DNA from: Clostridioides difficile_A
GTDB taxonomy: Bacteria > Bacillota > Clostridia > Peptostreptococcales > Peptostreptococcaceae
Assembly: GCA_945909635.1 (NCBI GenBank)
Contig: OX246690.1
Span: 930,001 to 994,000 of the forward strand
Direction: 5' to 3'
Length of the DNA: 64,000 nucleotides
A program made the translations under genes and the position numbers. Under the pieces are notes generated by a model. It had not been told where the DNA came from. It saw only the letters and a program-made list of their open reading frames with translations, and did not search any database. Positions 17,310 through 24,927 of this stretch are shown here, piece after piece; the stretch's first letter is position 1; each line of letters begins with the position of its first letter.

Positions 17310-18386
17310 TTGAGCTTATATGTAGATATTGAAAAAGATTTATCCTCTTTTAAATTAAAGGTAAAAATTGAACAAGAAAAAGGAATTTTAGGTTTTCTAG
17401 GAGAATCTGGCTCTGGAAAAAGTATGACACTAAAATGTATAGCAGGGCTTGAAAAACCAACAAAAGGTAAGATTGTATTAAACGATATAGTATTGTTTGA
17501 TTCTGAAAAAAAGATAAATTTGTCAACTCAAGAAAGAAAAGTAGGTTTTCTATTTCAAAACTATGCTTTGTTTCCACATATGACTGTAAGCCAAAATATT
17601 GAGCTTGGACTTTTAAAACTGAGTAAGGATGAAAAAAAGGAAATAGTAGAAAGATACTTAGATATACTTAAATTGAATGGGTTTGAGAGGAGATATCCTT
17701 GGCAATTATCTGGCGGTCAGCAACAAAGAGTAGCATTAGCTAGAGCATTGGCAACATCTCCAGATATATTACTTCTAGATGAGCCGTTTTCAGCACTAGA
17801 CCACCATTTAAGAAGTAATATGGAAAAAGAACTTATGAATATGCTAAAGGATTATAAAGGAGACATATTATTTGTCACTCATGACATTGAGGAAGCTTAT
17901 AGAGTTTGTGATGATATTATGGTATACAACAAAGGGGAAGGCCTTCCAAAAAGACCTAAAAAAGAGTTATTTGAATCCCCAAGATACCTTATGGAAGCAA
18001 AGATAACAGGATGTAAAAATATATCTCAATTAAACAGAATAGATGAAAATACTGTTTATGCTACAGATTGGGGATGCGAGTTGACATTAAATAGAGAAAT
18101 AGGTGATAATATAGAATATGTGGGAATCAGAGAACATCATATTAATGTCTTGGATTCTAATGAAGATTTAAGTGGAAAGCTATGTTTTGAATTGATTAAC
18201 ATTATAGAAAATCCATTTACATATACTATATACGTTAGGAAACAGGACTTATCTAACCAGTGTATGCCTATTCAAATAGAATTAGAAAAAAGTAAAATGA
18301 GATTTAAAAATGGAGACAGCATTTATTTAGATTTTCCACAGGAATATTTATTTTGCTTTAGAAACAATTATAATGAAAAGGAGTAA
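17310..18386 (+). CDS. modC: Molybdate ABC transporter ATP-binding protein
   Basis: 358 residues. The start is TTG 17310, immediately after the modB stop, with GAGGTG nine bases upstream inside modB, which suggests translational coupling. Walker A is GESGSGKS (about residues 32-39), signature LSGGQQQR, Walker B ILLLDEPFSALD, and switch histidine in THDIEEAY. The C-terminal 100 residues resemble the MOP/TOBE-like regulatory domain of ModC but have diverged. It hydrolyses ATP on the cytoplasmic side to drive molybdate uptake. The acetyltransferase gene follows six bases later. Confidence 0.92.
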   Translation: MSLYVDIEKDLSSFKLKVKIEQEKGILGFLGESGSGKSMTLKCIAGLEKPTKGKIVLNDIVLFDSEKKINLSTQERKVGFLFQNYALFPHMTVSQNIELGLLKLSKDEKKEIVERYLDILKLNGFERRYPWQLSGGQQQRVALARALATSPDILLLDEPFSALDHHLRSNMEKELMNMLKDYKGDILFVTHDIEEAYRVCDDIMVYNKGEGLPKRPKKELFESPRYLMEAKITGCKNISQLNRIDENTVYATDWGCELTLNREIGDNIEYVGIREHHINVLDSNEDLSGKLCFELINIIENPFTYTIYVRKQDLSNQCMPIQIELEKSKMRFKNGDSIYLDFPQEYLFCFRNNYNEKE

Positions 18387-18391
18387 ATTAT

Positions 18392-18949
18392 ATGACTGAA
18401 AAAGAAAAAATGTTGTCAGGTAAAGGCTATTATGCAAGTGATAAAATTCTAGTAAAAGAAAGAGAGAAATGTAAAAGATTAACTAGACTATTTAATAATA
18501 CTTTAGAGGATGAATATGAGAAAAGAGAAGAAATTTTAAGTGAGCTATTTGGTTCAGTAGGTAGTAAAATAAATGTAGAACAAAATATAAGATGTGATTA
18601 TGGATATAACATCCATGTAGGTGAAAATTTTTTTGCAAATTATGATTGTATCTTTTTAGATGTATGTAAAATAGAAATTGGTGATAATGTAATGCTAGCG
18701 CCAAATGTTCAAATCTATACAGCTTATCATCCAATGGATGCACAACTTAGAAATTCGGGTATAGAGTATGGTTCCCCTGTAAAGATAGGTAATAATGTAT
18801 GGATAGGTGGTGGAGTAATCATAACTCCAGGTATTACTATAGGTGATAATGTAGTAATAGGTGCAGGAAGTGTTGTGACAAAAGATATTCCATCAGATAC
18901 TGTGGCTGTTGGAAATCCATGCAGAGTAATAAAGAAAATAGAGGACTAA
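18392..18949 (+). CDS. maa: Hexapeptide-repeat acetyltransferase (maltose O-acetyltransferase-like)
   Basis: 185 residues of the NodL/LacA/Maa family. An N-terminal helical cap (MTEKEKMLSGKGYYASD) precedes the left-handed beta helix built of [LIV]-G-x4 hexapeptides (NVWIGGGVIITPGITIGDNVVIGAGSV). The catalytic histidine is in YTAYHPMD near residue 112. It transfers acetyl from acetyl-CoA to sugar hydroxyls; the true acceptor is unknown. It follows modC by six bases with AAAAGGAG, so it is probably cotranscribed with the molybdate genes, for no obvious metabolic reason. Confidence 0.85.
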   Translation: MTEKEKMLSGKGYYASDKILVKEREKCKRLTRLFNNTLEDEYEKREEILSELFGSVGSKINVEQNIRCDYGYNIHVGENFFANYDCIFLDVCKIEIGDNVMLAPNVQIYTAYHPMDAQLRNSGIEYGSPVKIGNNVWIGGGVIITPGITIGDNVVIGAGSVVTKDIPSDTVAVGNPCRVIKKIED

Positions 18950-19047
18950 ATATTGATTATATAAAGCCTGTAAAAGTAAAGTCTATAAAAATAAATTAAG
19001 AATGTTTATACATAATTTTGAATAGAAAAGATACGAAAGTAAAAATA

Positions 19048-19090
19048 TATGCCTGTTTCTTGTTTTAAAAAGCTTATAGAAACAGGCATA
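19048..19090. terminator. Bidirectional terminator between mod operon and ABC operon
   Basis: TATGCCTGTTTCT (19048-19060) and AGAAACAGGCATA (19078-19090) are exact complements around a 17-base loop. It lies between convergent genes and can serve both. Confidence 0.75.
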
Positions 19091-19145
19091 GTAATTATAG
19101 AGAAAATATATTTAATTTTATATCGTTCAAACTAGAGTAGTCAAA

Positions 19146-20162
19146 TTATTTATTTTCAGTCTTAACGTAAACTATATTATTGTCAGAAGGTTTATCTATA
19201 GAAAGTGCTTTTAATATATCTTCATTAATAATTAAATTAGTTTCATCCAAACTTGTTATAGGCATATCTGAAACTTTAGATTCTCCTTTTAGTACTTTGA
19301 CAGCCATCTCACCAGTTTTATAGCCCAATTTTTCGTAATTTATACCTTGGCAAGCCAATGCGCCTCCTTTTACCATTCCTTCTTCTGCTGCTATTATAGG
19401 GATTTTATTTTTAGTAGCAAGTTCAGATACTATAGGCATAGAAGATGCAAGTAAATTGTCTGTAGGAGCATAAATAACATCAACATTTCCCATTAGGCTA
19501 GAAGCTGCTTGATTTATTTCGCTGGAAGAACTAATTCCCTTTTCAACAATTTTAAGCCCTTTATTAGTAGCATATTTTTTCAAATTATCAACTTGAACTT
19601 TAGAATTTACTTCACTAGTATTGTATATGACACCTATAGTTTTTGCTTTGGGAACTAGTACATCAAGAGCTTCCATACTTTTTTCAATTGGTGTAAAGTT
19701 AGAAGTTCCAGAAACATTTTTACCTGGATTATCTAAAGAATCTGCAAATCCAGCAGAGACAGGGTCAGTTACAGCAGTGATAAGTATAGGTATATCTTTA
19801 GTTGCATTATATGCAGCCTGAGCAGATGGTGTAGATATAGCAAATATCAAGTCCTTTTTATCAGATACGAATTTACTTGCTATGGTCTGTGTAGTAGGCA
19901 TATCATTTTGAGCATTTTGGTAATCTATTTCTATATTTTTACCATCCTTAAAACCATTATCTTCTAAAGCTTTAACAAAGCCTTCTTTAGATGCATCTAA
20001 AGCTTGGTGTTCAACTAATTGTGTAATACCAATTTTTTTTATATCATTGTTTTTGCTGGATGATTCATCTAAATCACCTTCATTATTCTTAGAGCAACCT
20101 GTAATGGTAGATATACTAAGAACACCAATCAAAGTTAAATTTATTAGTTTACTTCGTTTCAT
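19146..20162 (-). CDS. ABC transporter substrate-binding lipoprotein 1 (TrpX/CD0873-like), Tyr-leader operon
   Basis: 338 residues from ATG 20162, eight bases after GGGAG; a GTG three codons earlier is possible. The lipoprotein signal ends ISTITGC. The mature part matches the ABC_sub_bind family (TrpX-like): GITQLVEHQALDASKEGF, FQ/YQNAQNDMPTTQ, SAQAAYNATKDIPI, GVIYNTSEVNS and the bound-ligand region IYAPTDNLLASSMP. It is the last gene of a four-gene operon with permease and ATPase upstream, a second binding protein beside it and a Tyr-rich leader in front. C. difficile CD0873, in this family, has been reported to bind tyrosine. Confidence 0.85.
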   Translation of the reverse strand: MKRSKLINLTLIGVLSISTITGCSKNNEGDLDESSSKNNDIKKIGITQLVEHQALDASKEGFVKALEDNGFKDGKNIEIDYQNAQNDMPTTQTIASKFVSDKKDLIFAISTPSAQAAYNATKDIPILITAVTDPVSAGFADSLDNPGKNVSGTSNFTPIEKSMEALDVLVPKAKTIGVIYNTSEVNSKVQVDNLKKYATNKGLKIVEKGISSSSEINQAASSLMGNVDVIYAPTDNLLASSMPIVSELATKNKIPIIAAEEGMVKGGALACQGINYEKLGYKTGEMAVKVLKGESKVSDMPITSLDETNLIINEDILKALSIDKPSDNNIVYVKTENK

Positions 20163-20193
20163 TTTGACCACTCCCTCAAAAAATCTATTATAT

Positions 20194-21216
20194 CTATTCT
20201 TGTTTAGTTTTTACATAAGAAATATTATCATTAGAAGGTTTTTCCATGCCTAAAGCTTTTAATATATCTTCATTAACTATGATATCTGTGTCATCCAATG
20301 TAGCTACAGGCATATCAGAAACTGATTCTCCATTTAAAATTTTAACTGCCATTTCACCTGTTTTGTAACCTAGTTTTTCATAGTTTATACCTTGACAAGC
20401 AAGAGCACCTTTTTCAACTGGACCAGATTCAGCTGCAATAACAGGAATTTTATTTTCAGTAGCTATTTTAGAAACTATAGGCATAGAAGAAGCTACTAAG
20501 TTATCTGTAGGAACATATAAGACATCTATTTTACCAACTAAACTAGAAATTCCTTGATTGACTTCATTTGAAGTAGTTACACCCTTTTCAACAACTTTAA
20601 AACCATTTTTAGATGCATATTCCTTTAAGGCATCAACTTGAACTTTAGAGTTAACCTCACTAGTATTGTACATAACTCCTATAGTTTTTGCCTTAGGAGC
20701 AAATATTTTAAGAAGTTCTAAGCCTTTATCTACAGAAACAAAATCTGATGTCCCAGAAACATTTCCACCTGGTTTTTCAAGTGTTTTAACTAATCCAGCA
20801 GCAACAGGGTCGCTTACAGCAGTCATAAGTATAGGTATATCTTTAGTGGCATTGAAAGCTGCTTGAGCTGATGGAGTAGATATAGCAAATATTAAATCTT
20901 TCTTGTCAGATGCAAATTTACTTGCAATACTTTGTGTAGTAGGCATATCATTTTGAGCATTTTGGAAGTCTATATCAATATTTTCTCCATCTTTAAATCC
21001 ATTCTTTTCTAATGCTTTTACAAATCCTGCCTTAGTAGCATCTAATGCTGGATGTTCAACCAATTGAGTTATTCCAATTTTTTTAACTTCTTTATTTTTA
21101 GAAGCACTTTCTTGTTTTGAATTACCAGAATCTCCACCTTGTGAACATCCTGTAAGCATAGATACACTAAGTGCACCAGCTAAAACTAAACTTGCCAATC
21201 TTTTTTTATTAATCAT
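20194..21216 (-). CDS. ABC transporter substrate-binding lipoprotein 2 (TrpX/CD0873-like), Tyr-leader operon
   Basis: 340 residues from ATG 21216 (GAGGGGG seven bases upstream); an upstream in-frame ATG at 21258 would put 14 residues before a normal lipoprotein signal MINKKRLASLVLAGALSVSM and is rejected. Lipobox is MLTGC. It is close to its neighbour at 19146 and to the one at 23795 through the whole length, with the same LVEHPALDATK and YNTSEVNSKVQVD motifs. Two binding proteins for one permease-ATPase pair suggest overlapping substrate ranges. Predicted cargo: an aromatic amino acid, most simply tyrosine given the leader. Confidence 0.87.
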   Translation of the reverse strand: MINKKRLASLVLAGALSVSMLTGCSQGGDSGNSKQESASKNKEVKKIGITQLVEHPALDATKAGFVKALEKNGFKDGENIDIDFQNAQNDMPTTQSIASKFASDKKDLIFAISTPSAQAAFNATKDIPILMTAVSDPVAAGLVKTLEKPGGNVSGTSDFVSVDKGLELLKIFAPKAKTIGVMYNTSEVNSKVQVDALKEYASKNGFKVVEKGVTTSNEVNQGISSLVGKIDVLYVPTDNLVASSMPIVSKIATENKIPVIAAESGPVEKGALACQGINYEKLGYKTGEMAVKILNGESVSDMPVATLDDTDIIVNEDILKALGMEKPSNDNISYVKTKQE

Positions 21217-21251
21217 TTTTATATCCCCCTCAAGAATTTTATTGTTATATA

Positions 21252-21268
21252 TGTTCATATATTCATAT
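21252..21268 (-). promoter_or_regulatory. Conserved 17-bp motif between ATPase and binding-protein genes (copy 1)
   Basis: The plus-strand sequence TGTTCATATATTCATAT occurs here and identically at 24867-24883, in the same gap of the second operon, where flanking bases are not conserved. Copy 1 continues into an ATTCATATGAAT palindrome. Function unknown; an operator, internal promoter element or RNA processing site are all possible. Confidence 0.4.
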
Positions 21269-21354
21269 GAATTATTGTAAAGTTAGCATAATTATTATAT
21301 TTTTGAGCTTATTTTAGAAATAAACTAAACTTAAATTAATATAATAGATATATT

Positions 21355-22110
21355 TTAAACGGCATATTCGAATTTTTCTAAGATTTCCTCAACTGTTAAT
21401 TGCTCTTTTTCTTTACCCTTTACATCTAATACAACTTCACCTTTATGAAGCATTATTAATCTATCTCCATATTGAAGAGCATGTTTTAAGTTGTGAGTTA
21501 CCATAAGTGTAGTTATATTTTTTTCTCTTACAATCTTATTAGTCAACTCAATTACTTCGTTTGATGTTTTTGGGTCAAGTGCCGCTGTATGTTCATCAAG
21601 TAATAAGACAGAAGGATTTGTCAAGCATGACATAATTAGTGATAGTGATTGTCTTTGACCTCCTGATAAAAACTGTACTTGAACATCAAGATATTTTTTT
21701 AAATCAAGAGACACTCCTTCTAATAAATTTTCTAAGAAATCTCTTTTGTAACGAAGACATTTTCTTAGGTTTAATAATTTACCTTTATTAAGAGCTAAAG
21801 ATAAGTTTTCTCTAACTGTCATAGAAGGACAAGTTCCAAGGCTCGGGTCTTGAAAAACTCGACTTACTATTTGAGTTCTTCTGTGTTCTGCTAGGTTAGA
21901 CAAGTTGTGTTTATTTAATAATACTTGACCAGAAGATTCTTTTATAAGTCCAGATATTATGTTTAGTAAAGTAGATTTACCAGTTCCATTACTACCTATG
22001 ATACTCACAAATTCACCATCTTCTATATCAATTGATAAATTTTCAAATATAGTATTAGGTTGACCATATGGATTAGGGAAACTTTTTGAAAGATTTTTAA
22101 TTTGTAACAT
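21355..22110 (-). CDS. ABC transporter ATP-binding protein, Tyr-leader operon (copy 1)
   Basis: 251 residues. Walker A is GSNGTGKS (about 39-46), signature LSGGQRQS and Walker B VLLLDEHTAALD, followed by the MVTHNL switch histidine. The DEHTAALD variant is usual in the TrpZ-type family. Its start overlaps the permease gene by 14 bases. The first 60 residues are identical to copy 2, then blocks differ (for example QVLLNKHNLSNL against EITLDNTAITNL). It powers the aromatic-type transporter. Confidence 0.9.
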   Translation of the reverse strand: MLQIKNLSKSFPNPYGQPNTIFENLSIDIEDGEFVSIIGSNGTGKSTLLNIISGLIKESSGQVLLNKHNLSNLAEHRRTQIVSRVFQDPSLGTCPSMTVRENLSLALNKGKLLNLRKCLRYKRDFLENLLEGVSLDLKKYLDVQVQFLSGGQRQSLSLIMSCLTNPSVLLLDEHTAALDPKTSNEVIELTNKIVREKNITTLMVTHNLKHALQYGDRLIMLHKGEVVLDVKGKEKEQLTVEEILEKFEYAV

Positions 22111-22999
22111 CTATAACACCTCTTTTTTCTGATTTATTTTTGGTACTAGCTTTGTGGTTGTTTTTTTTTAGTGAAATATTTAAGTTACCAGTAGCTAAGA
22201 AAGCAATTATAACTATTGCAGTTATAAGTTTTAAGTCGGTTGATAACATTCCTAAACTCATTGCAAAGTATATAGTGAATTGGTATATAAAAGAGCCAAC
22301 GATTATTGCAGTAGTATCTTTAATAAAAGTGAATTTTTTAAATAAAGTAATACCAATTATTATAGATGCAATTCCAAGAACCAAAGTTCCTATACCCATA
22401 TTTACATCTGAGAATCCTAAGAACTGAGCCATAAGGCTACCAGATAAAGCTATAAGTCCATTTGAAATCATAAGTCCTAGTATCTTTATAGAGCCGATAT
22501 TTATACCCAAAGATTTAATCATTTGAGAGTTATCACCAACACCTTTTAAAGTGTATCCAAGACCTGTTTTTAAGAATAAGTCTAAGAAGACTTTACAAAT
22601 AAAAACGAATACTAAGGCTAAAACTATAGGAGATACTTCTCCATTGAATAAGTGCTTGAAACTAAATAGAGGGATGTTTGATTTTCCCATTATTCTTAAA
22701 TTGATAGAGTATAGCATTCCCATAACTAAAATACCAGAAAGTAAGTTGGAAATCTTAAACTTAATGTGAAGAATTCCAGTAACAAGACCAGCAGTGCAAC
22801 CACATAAGATAGCCATTAGTGTTGCCATTACAGGGGAAATACCATTAGTAAGAGAAAATGCTACGATAGAAGCACCCATTGTGTAACTACCATCAGCAGA
22901 CATATCTGGAAAATCTAAGATTTTGTAAGTTATATAAACCCCCAGTGCCATAATCGATAAAATTAAACTTTGCGTCATTACAGATATAATACCTGACAT
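22097..22999 (-). CDS. ABC transporter permease, Tyr-leader operon (copy 1)
   Basis: 300 residues with about eight membrane segments, in the branched-chain-amino-acid-permease-like family that includes TrpY. It starts MSGIISVMTQSLILSIMALGVYITYKILDFPDMSADG. The ATG follows AAAGGAG. Protein sequence differs from copy 2 by one residue (Met versus Val in ISPVMATL), and at DNA level I found only about five differences over 903 bases. It is the first structural gene after the Tyr-codon leader. Confidence 0.9.
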   Translation of the reverse strand: MSGIISVMTQSLILSIMALGVYITYKILDFPDMSADGSYTMGASIVAFSLTNGISPVMATLMAILCGCTAGLVTGILHIKFKISNLLSGILVMGMLYSINLRIMGKSNIPLFSFKHLFNGEVSPIVLALVFVFICKVFLDLFLKTGLGYTLKGVGDNSQMIKSLGINIGSIKILGLMISNGLIALSGSLMAQFLGFSDVNMGIGTLVLGIASIIIGITLFKKFTFIKDTTAIIVGSFIYQFTIYFAMSLGMLSTDLKLITAIVIIAFLATGNLNISLKKNNHKASTKNKSEKRGVIDVTN

Positions 23000-23059
23000 A
23001 AATAAAACACTCCTTTGAAAATATTTTTATAATTTTAATTATTTGCTAATTTTGTGTAT

Positions 23060-23091
23060 AAAAAAACCACATAGTATACAAAACTATGTGG
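23060..23091 (-). terminator. Leader terminator of the Tyr-leader operon
   Basis: Minus-strand CCACATAGT and ACTATGTGG form a nine-base-pair stem followed by TTTTTTT (23066-23060). It lies 60 bases before the permease start, inside the leader, as expected of an attenuator. Confidence 0.88.
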
Positions 23092-23260
23092 TGAAAAACA
23101 CGAATAAGCCACATAGTTTAATCTATGTGGCTCTTATATAGTTAAATGAAAACTCTATAAACAATATAGCCAACATAGATACAATCCCAAAATTTTACTA
23201 GTCTTAAGGGGCCTGTATCTATGTTAAAACGTAGGTACAAACCCTAAAAATAGTGGCTAT
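23060..23260 (-). promoter_or_regulatory. Transcription attenuator RNA with alternative hairpins (Tyr copy)
   Basis: Read on the minus strand the leader holds serial arms: a' (23260-23254 and 23225-23214), a (23183-23166), b' (23132-23119), b (23116-23108), c' (23091-23083) and c (23075-23067) plus seven U. Formation of a':a, b':b and c':c gives the terminator. The alternative a:b' (12 pairs, one bulged U) and b:c' (nine pairs) leaves c unpaired, so transcription continues. The first part of a' overlaps the end of the Tyr codon run of the leader peptide. The chain is conserved in the second operon. Confidence 0.78.
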
Positions 23261-23300
23261 AATAATAATAATATTTTTTATTGTTTAATAAAGTATTCAT
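23244..23300 (-). CDS. Tyrosine-rich leader peptide of the ABC operon
   Basis: An 18-residue frame, MNTLLNNKKYYYYYSHYF, ATG at 23300, TAG at 23246-23244. A GGGAGAG ribosome site lies six bases upstream. Six of 18 codons are Tyr, five in a row (all TAT). The stop is followed at once by small hairpins and the attenuator. Too short to be found by ordinary gene callers. Predicted role: ribosome stalling when charged tRNA-Tyr is scarce, preventing arm a' from pairing and favouring antitermination. A homologous peptide with Phe codons precedes the second operon. Tyr rather than Phe sensing is inferred from codon content only. Confidence 0.82.
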   Translation of the reverse strand: MNTLLNNKKYYYYYSHYF

Positions 23301-23365
23301 AATTATCTCTCCCTTTTAATATTTTAATTAGTCAGAAAATTATATGTATTCTTGACTTGTTATAA

Positions 23366-23394
23366 ATTATAAATTATACAATAATAAAAGTCAA
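23366..23394 (-). promoter_or_regulatory. Sigma-A-type promoter of the Tyr-leader operon
   Basis: Minus strand -35 TTGACT (23394-23389), a 17-base spacer and -10 TATAAT (23371-23366). It lies about 65 bases before the leader peptide ATG. Confidence 0.82.
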
Positions 23395-23794
23395 CTGCTA
23401 AATTTAATTAAAATACTAAATAATGTATACTTAGATAACTTTCAAATTAATGTGATATTTGGAAAAAACGTTATCCTAGTATTTTGTTGACATGGAAAAA
23501 TTGTGAAAATATTTACTAAACATAGAGTCTATATGCACATAAATTCATACTATTTTATAAAAAAAAGCTGTCTAAAGAATATTAAAATCCTTTTGGACAG
23601 CTCAAGTTGTGATTAGAAAGTTATATAACTTTCATAATCAGTCGTCAGTATAGACGACTTTTATGGAAAATGAATAACTTTATATGCAATATTTGAATTG
23701 CTGAAATAAGCACAATTTTCAAAGGGTTAGGGTGGATAAGAGTACTTATTATATAAAGTTTTCATATTACCTACTTTGTTAAATTTAATAAGTA
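23395..23794. other. 400-base intergenic region: terminator, small hairpins, possible sRNA
   Basis: Contains the terminator of the upstream minus-strand operon (23560-23602). It also holds a palindrome GATTA-GAAAGTTATATAACTTTC-ATAATC split around 23613-23640, and a hairpin AGTCGTC/GACGACT followed by TTTTA near 23641-23664. A plus-strand TTGACA (23487-23492), 17-base spacer and TATTTA (23510-23515) could start a short transcript. No reading frame of interest was seen. Confidence 0.4.
23560..23602 (-). terminator. Terminator of the Phe-leader operon
   Basis: Minus strand AGCTGTCCAAA and TTTAGACAGCT pair (one mismatch) and are followed by TTTTTTT. It lies about 190 bases after the binding-protein stop. 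Confidence 0.7.
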
Positions 23795-24832
23795 TTATTC
23801 TGCAGATTTTGTATTTTCATCTGACTTTATATACTTTATATTATCGGCTGATAACTTTTGCATGTCAAGTGCTTTTAGTGTATCTTCATTAATTATTATT
23901 TCAGTTTCATCTAACGTAGTAACTGGGATATCTCCAATAGATTTCCCTTCTAATACTTCAATAGCAAGTTCTCCAGCCTTATATCCTAGCTTTTCATAGT
24001 CTATTCCACAACAAGCTAAAGCACCAGAAGATACAGAACCTTCTTCAGAAGCTATTATAGGAATTTTGTTCTCATTAGCAACTTTAGCAACTATTGGCAT
24101 AGAAGAAACTATTAAATTGTCAGTAGGAACATATAAGACATCTATCTTACCAACTAAGCTAGAAATAGCTTGATTAACTTCACTTGAAGAGCTGATTCCT
24201 TTTTCAACAACTTCATAATTATTTTTCTTAGCGTAATCATGTAGAGAATCAACTTGGATTTTTGAATTAACTTCACTAGTATTGTATATAACACCTATTC
24301 TTTTTGCTTTTGGAGTTAATGTTTTAACTAATTCCAATGTTTTATCAATAGAAAGGTAGTCTGATGTACCAGAAACATTCCCACCTGGCTTTTCAATAGA
24401 TTTAACAAGTCCAGCTTCTATAGGGTCTGTAACAGCAGTCATAATTATAGGTATATCTTTAGTAGCATTATAAGCTGCCTGAGCAGATGGAGTAGATATA
24501 GCATATATCAAATCTTTTTTATCAGATACGAATTTACTTGCAATACTTTGTGTAGTAGGCATATCGTTTTGTGCATTTTGGAAGTCTATTTTTATATTAT
24601 CTCCATCCTTATAGCCTTTGTCTTCAAGTGCTTTTATGAATCCTTTTTTTGCTTTATCTAGAGATGGATGTTCTACTAATTGAGTTATACCTATATTTTT
24701 TTGTTTTTTGTTATCTGCTTTATCCTTTTCGTTTGAAGTACTAGAGCCATCATTTTGAGAACAACCAGTAAGCATTGATACACCAAGTACTCCTGCTATA
24801 ATTAAACTTAATATTTTTTTACTTTTTATCAT
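23795..24832 (-). CDS. ABC transporter substrate-binding lipoprotein 3 (TrpX/CD0873-like), Phe-leader operon
   Basis: 345 residues from ATG 24832, with GAGGGAGG eight bases upstream; a TTG at 24850 is less likely. The signal ends VSMLTGC. Same ABC_sub_bind architecture as the two proteins of the other operon: GITQLVEHPSLDKAKKGF, NAQNDMPTTQ, YNTSEVNSKIQVD and VLYVPTDNLIVSSMP. A distinctive double Cys (ACCGIDYEKLG) replaces ACQGINYEKLG of the paralogues close to the ligand-side hinge. It is the only binding protein of its operon, whose leader carries Phe codons, so phenylalanine is the simplest cargo guess. Confidence 0.86.
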   Translation of the reverse strand: MIKSKKILSLIIAGVLGVSMLTGCSQNDGSSTSNEKDKADNKKQKNIGITQLVEHPSLDKAKKGFIKALEDKGYKDGDNIKIDFQNAQNDMPTTQSIASKFVSDKKDLIYAISTPSAQAAYNATKDIPIIMTAVTDPIEAGLVKSIEKPGGNVSGTSDYLSIDKTLELVKTLTPKAKRIGVIYNTSEVNSKIQVDSLHDYAKKNNYEVVEKGISSSSEVNQAISSLVGKIDVLYVPTDNLIVSSMPIVAKVANENKIPIIASEEGSVSSGALACCGIDYEKLGYKAGELAIEVLEGKSIGDIPVTTLDETEIIINEDTLKALDMQKLSADNIKYIKSDENTKSAE

Positions 24833-24866
24833 TTTATTTTCCTCCCTCAAATTTAATAATTATATT

Positions 24867-24883
24867 TGTTCATATATTCATAT
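24867..24883 (-). promoter_or_regulatory. Conserved 17-bp motif between ATPase and binding-protein genes (copy 2)
   Basis: Identical to 21252-21268 (plus-strand TGTTCATATATTCATAT) and in the equivalent gap of the duplicated operon. Confidence 0.4.
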
Positions 24884-24927
24884 AAAAGATTATAAGTATA
24901 CTTGATTAAGACTAAGTTTTTTATTTT

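Noticed and set aside
22140..22427. Plus-strand frames identical in both ABC operons (also 22551-22769, 25713-26000 and 26124-26342)
   Set aside because: They are antisense shadows of the duplicated permease genes; their identity only reflects the duplication.
23060..23340. T-box riboswitch before the ABC operons
   Set aside because: A leader with terminator ahead of amino-acid transporters suggested a T-box, but the conserved antiterminator sequence AGGGUGGNACCGCG is absent. A leader peptide with Tyr or Phe codons explains the region better.
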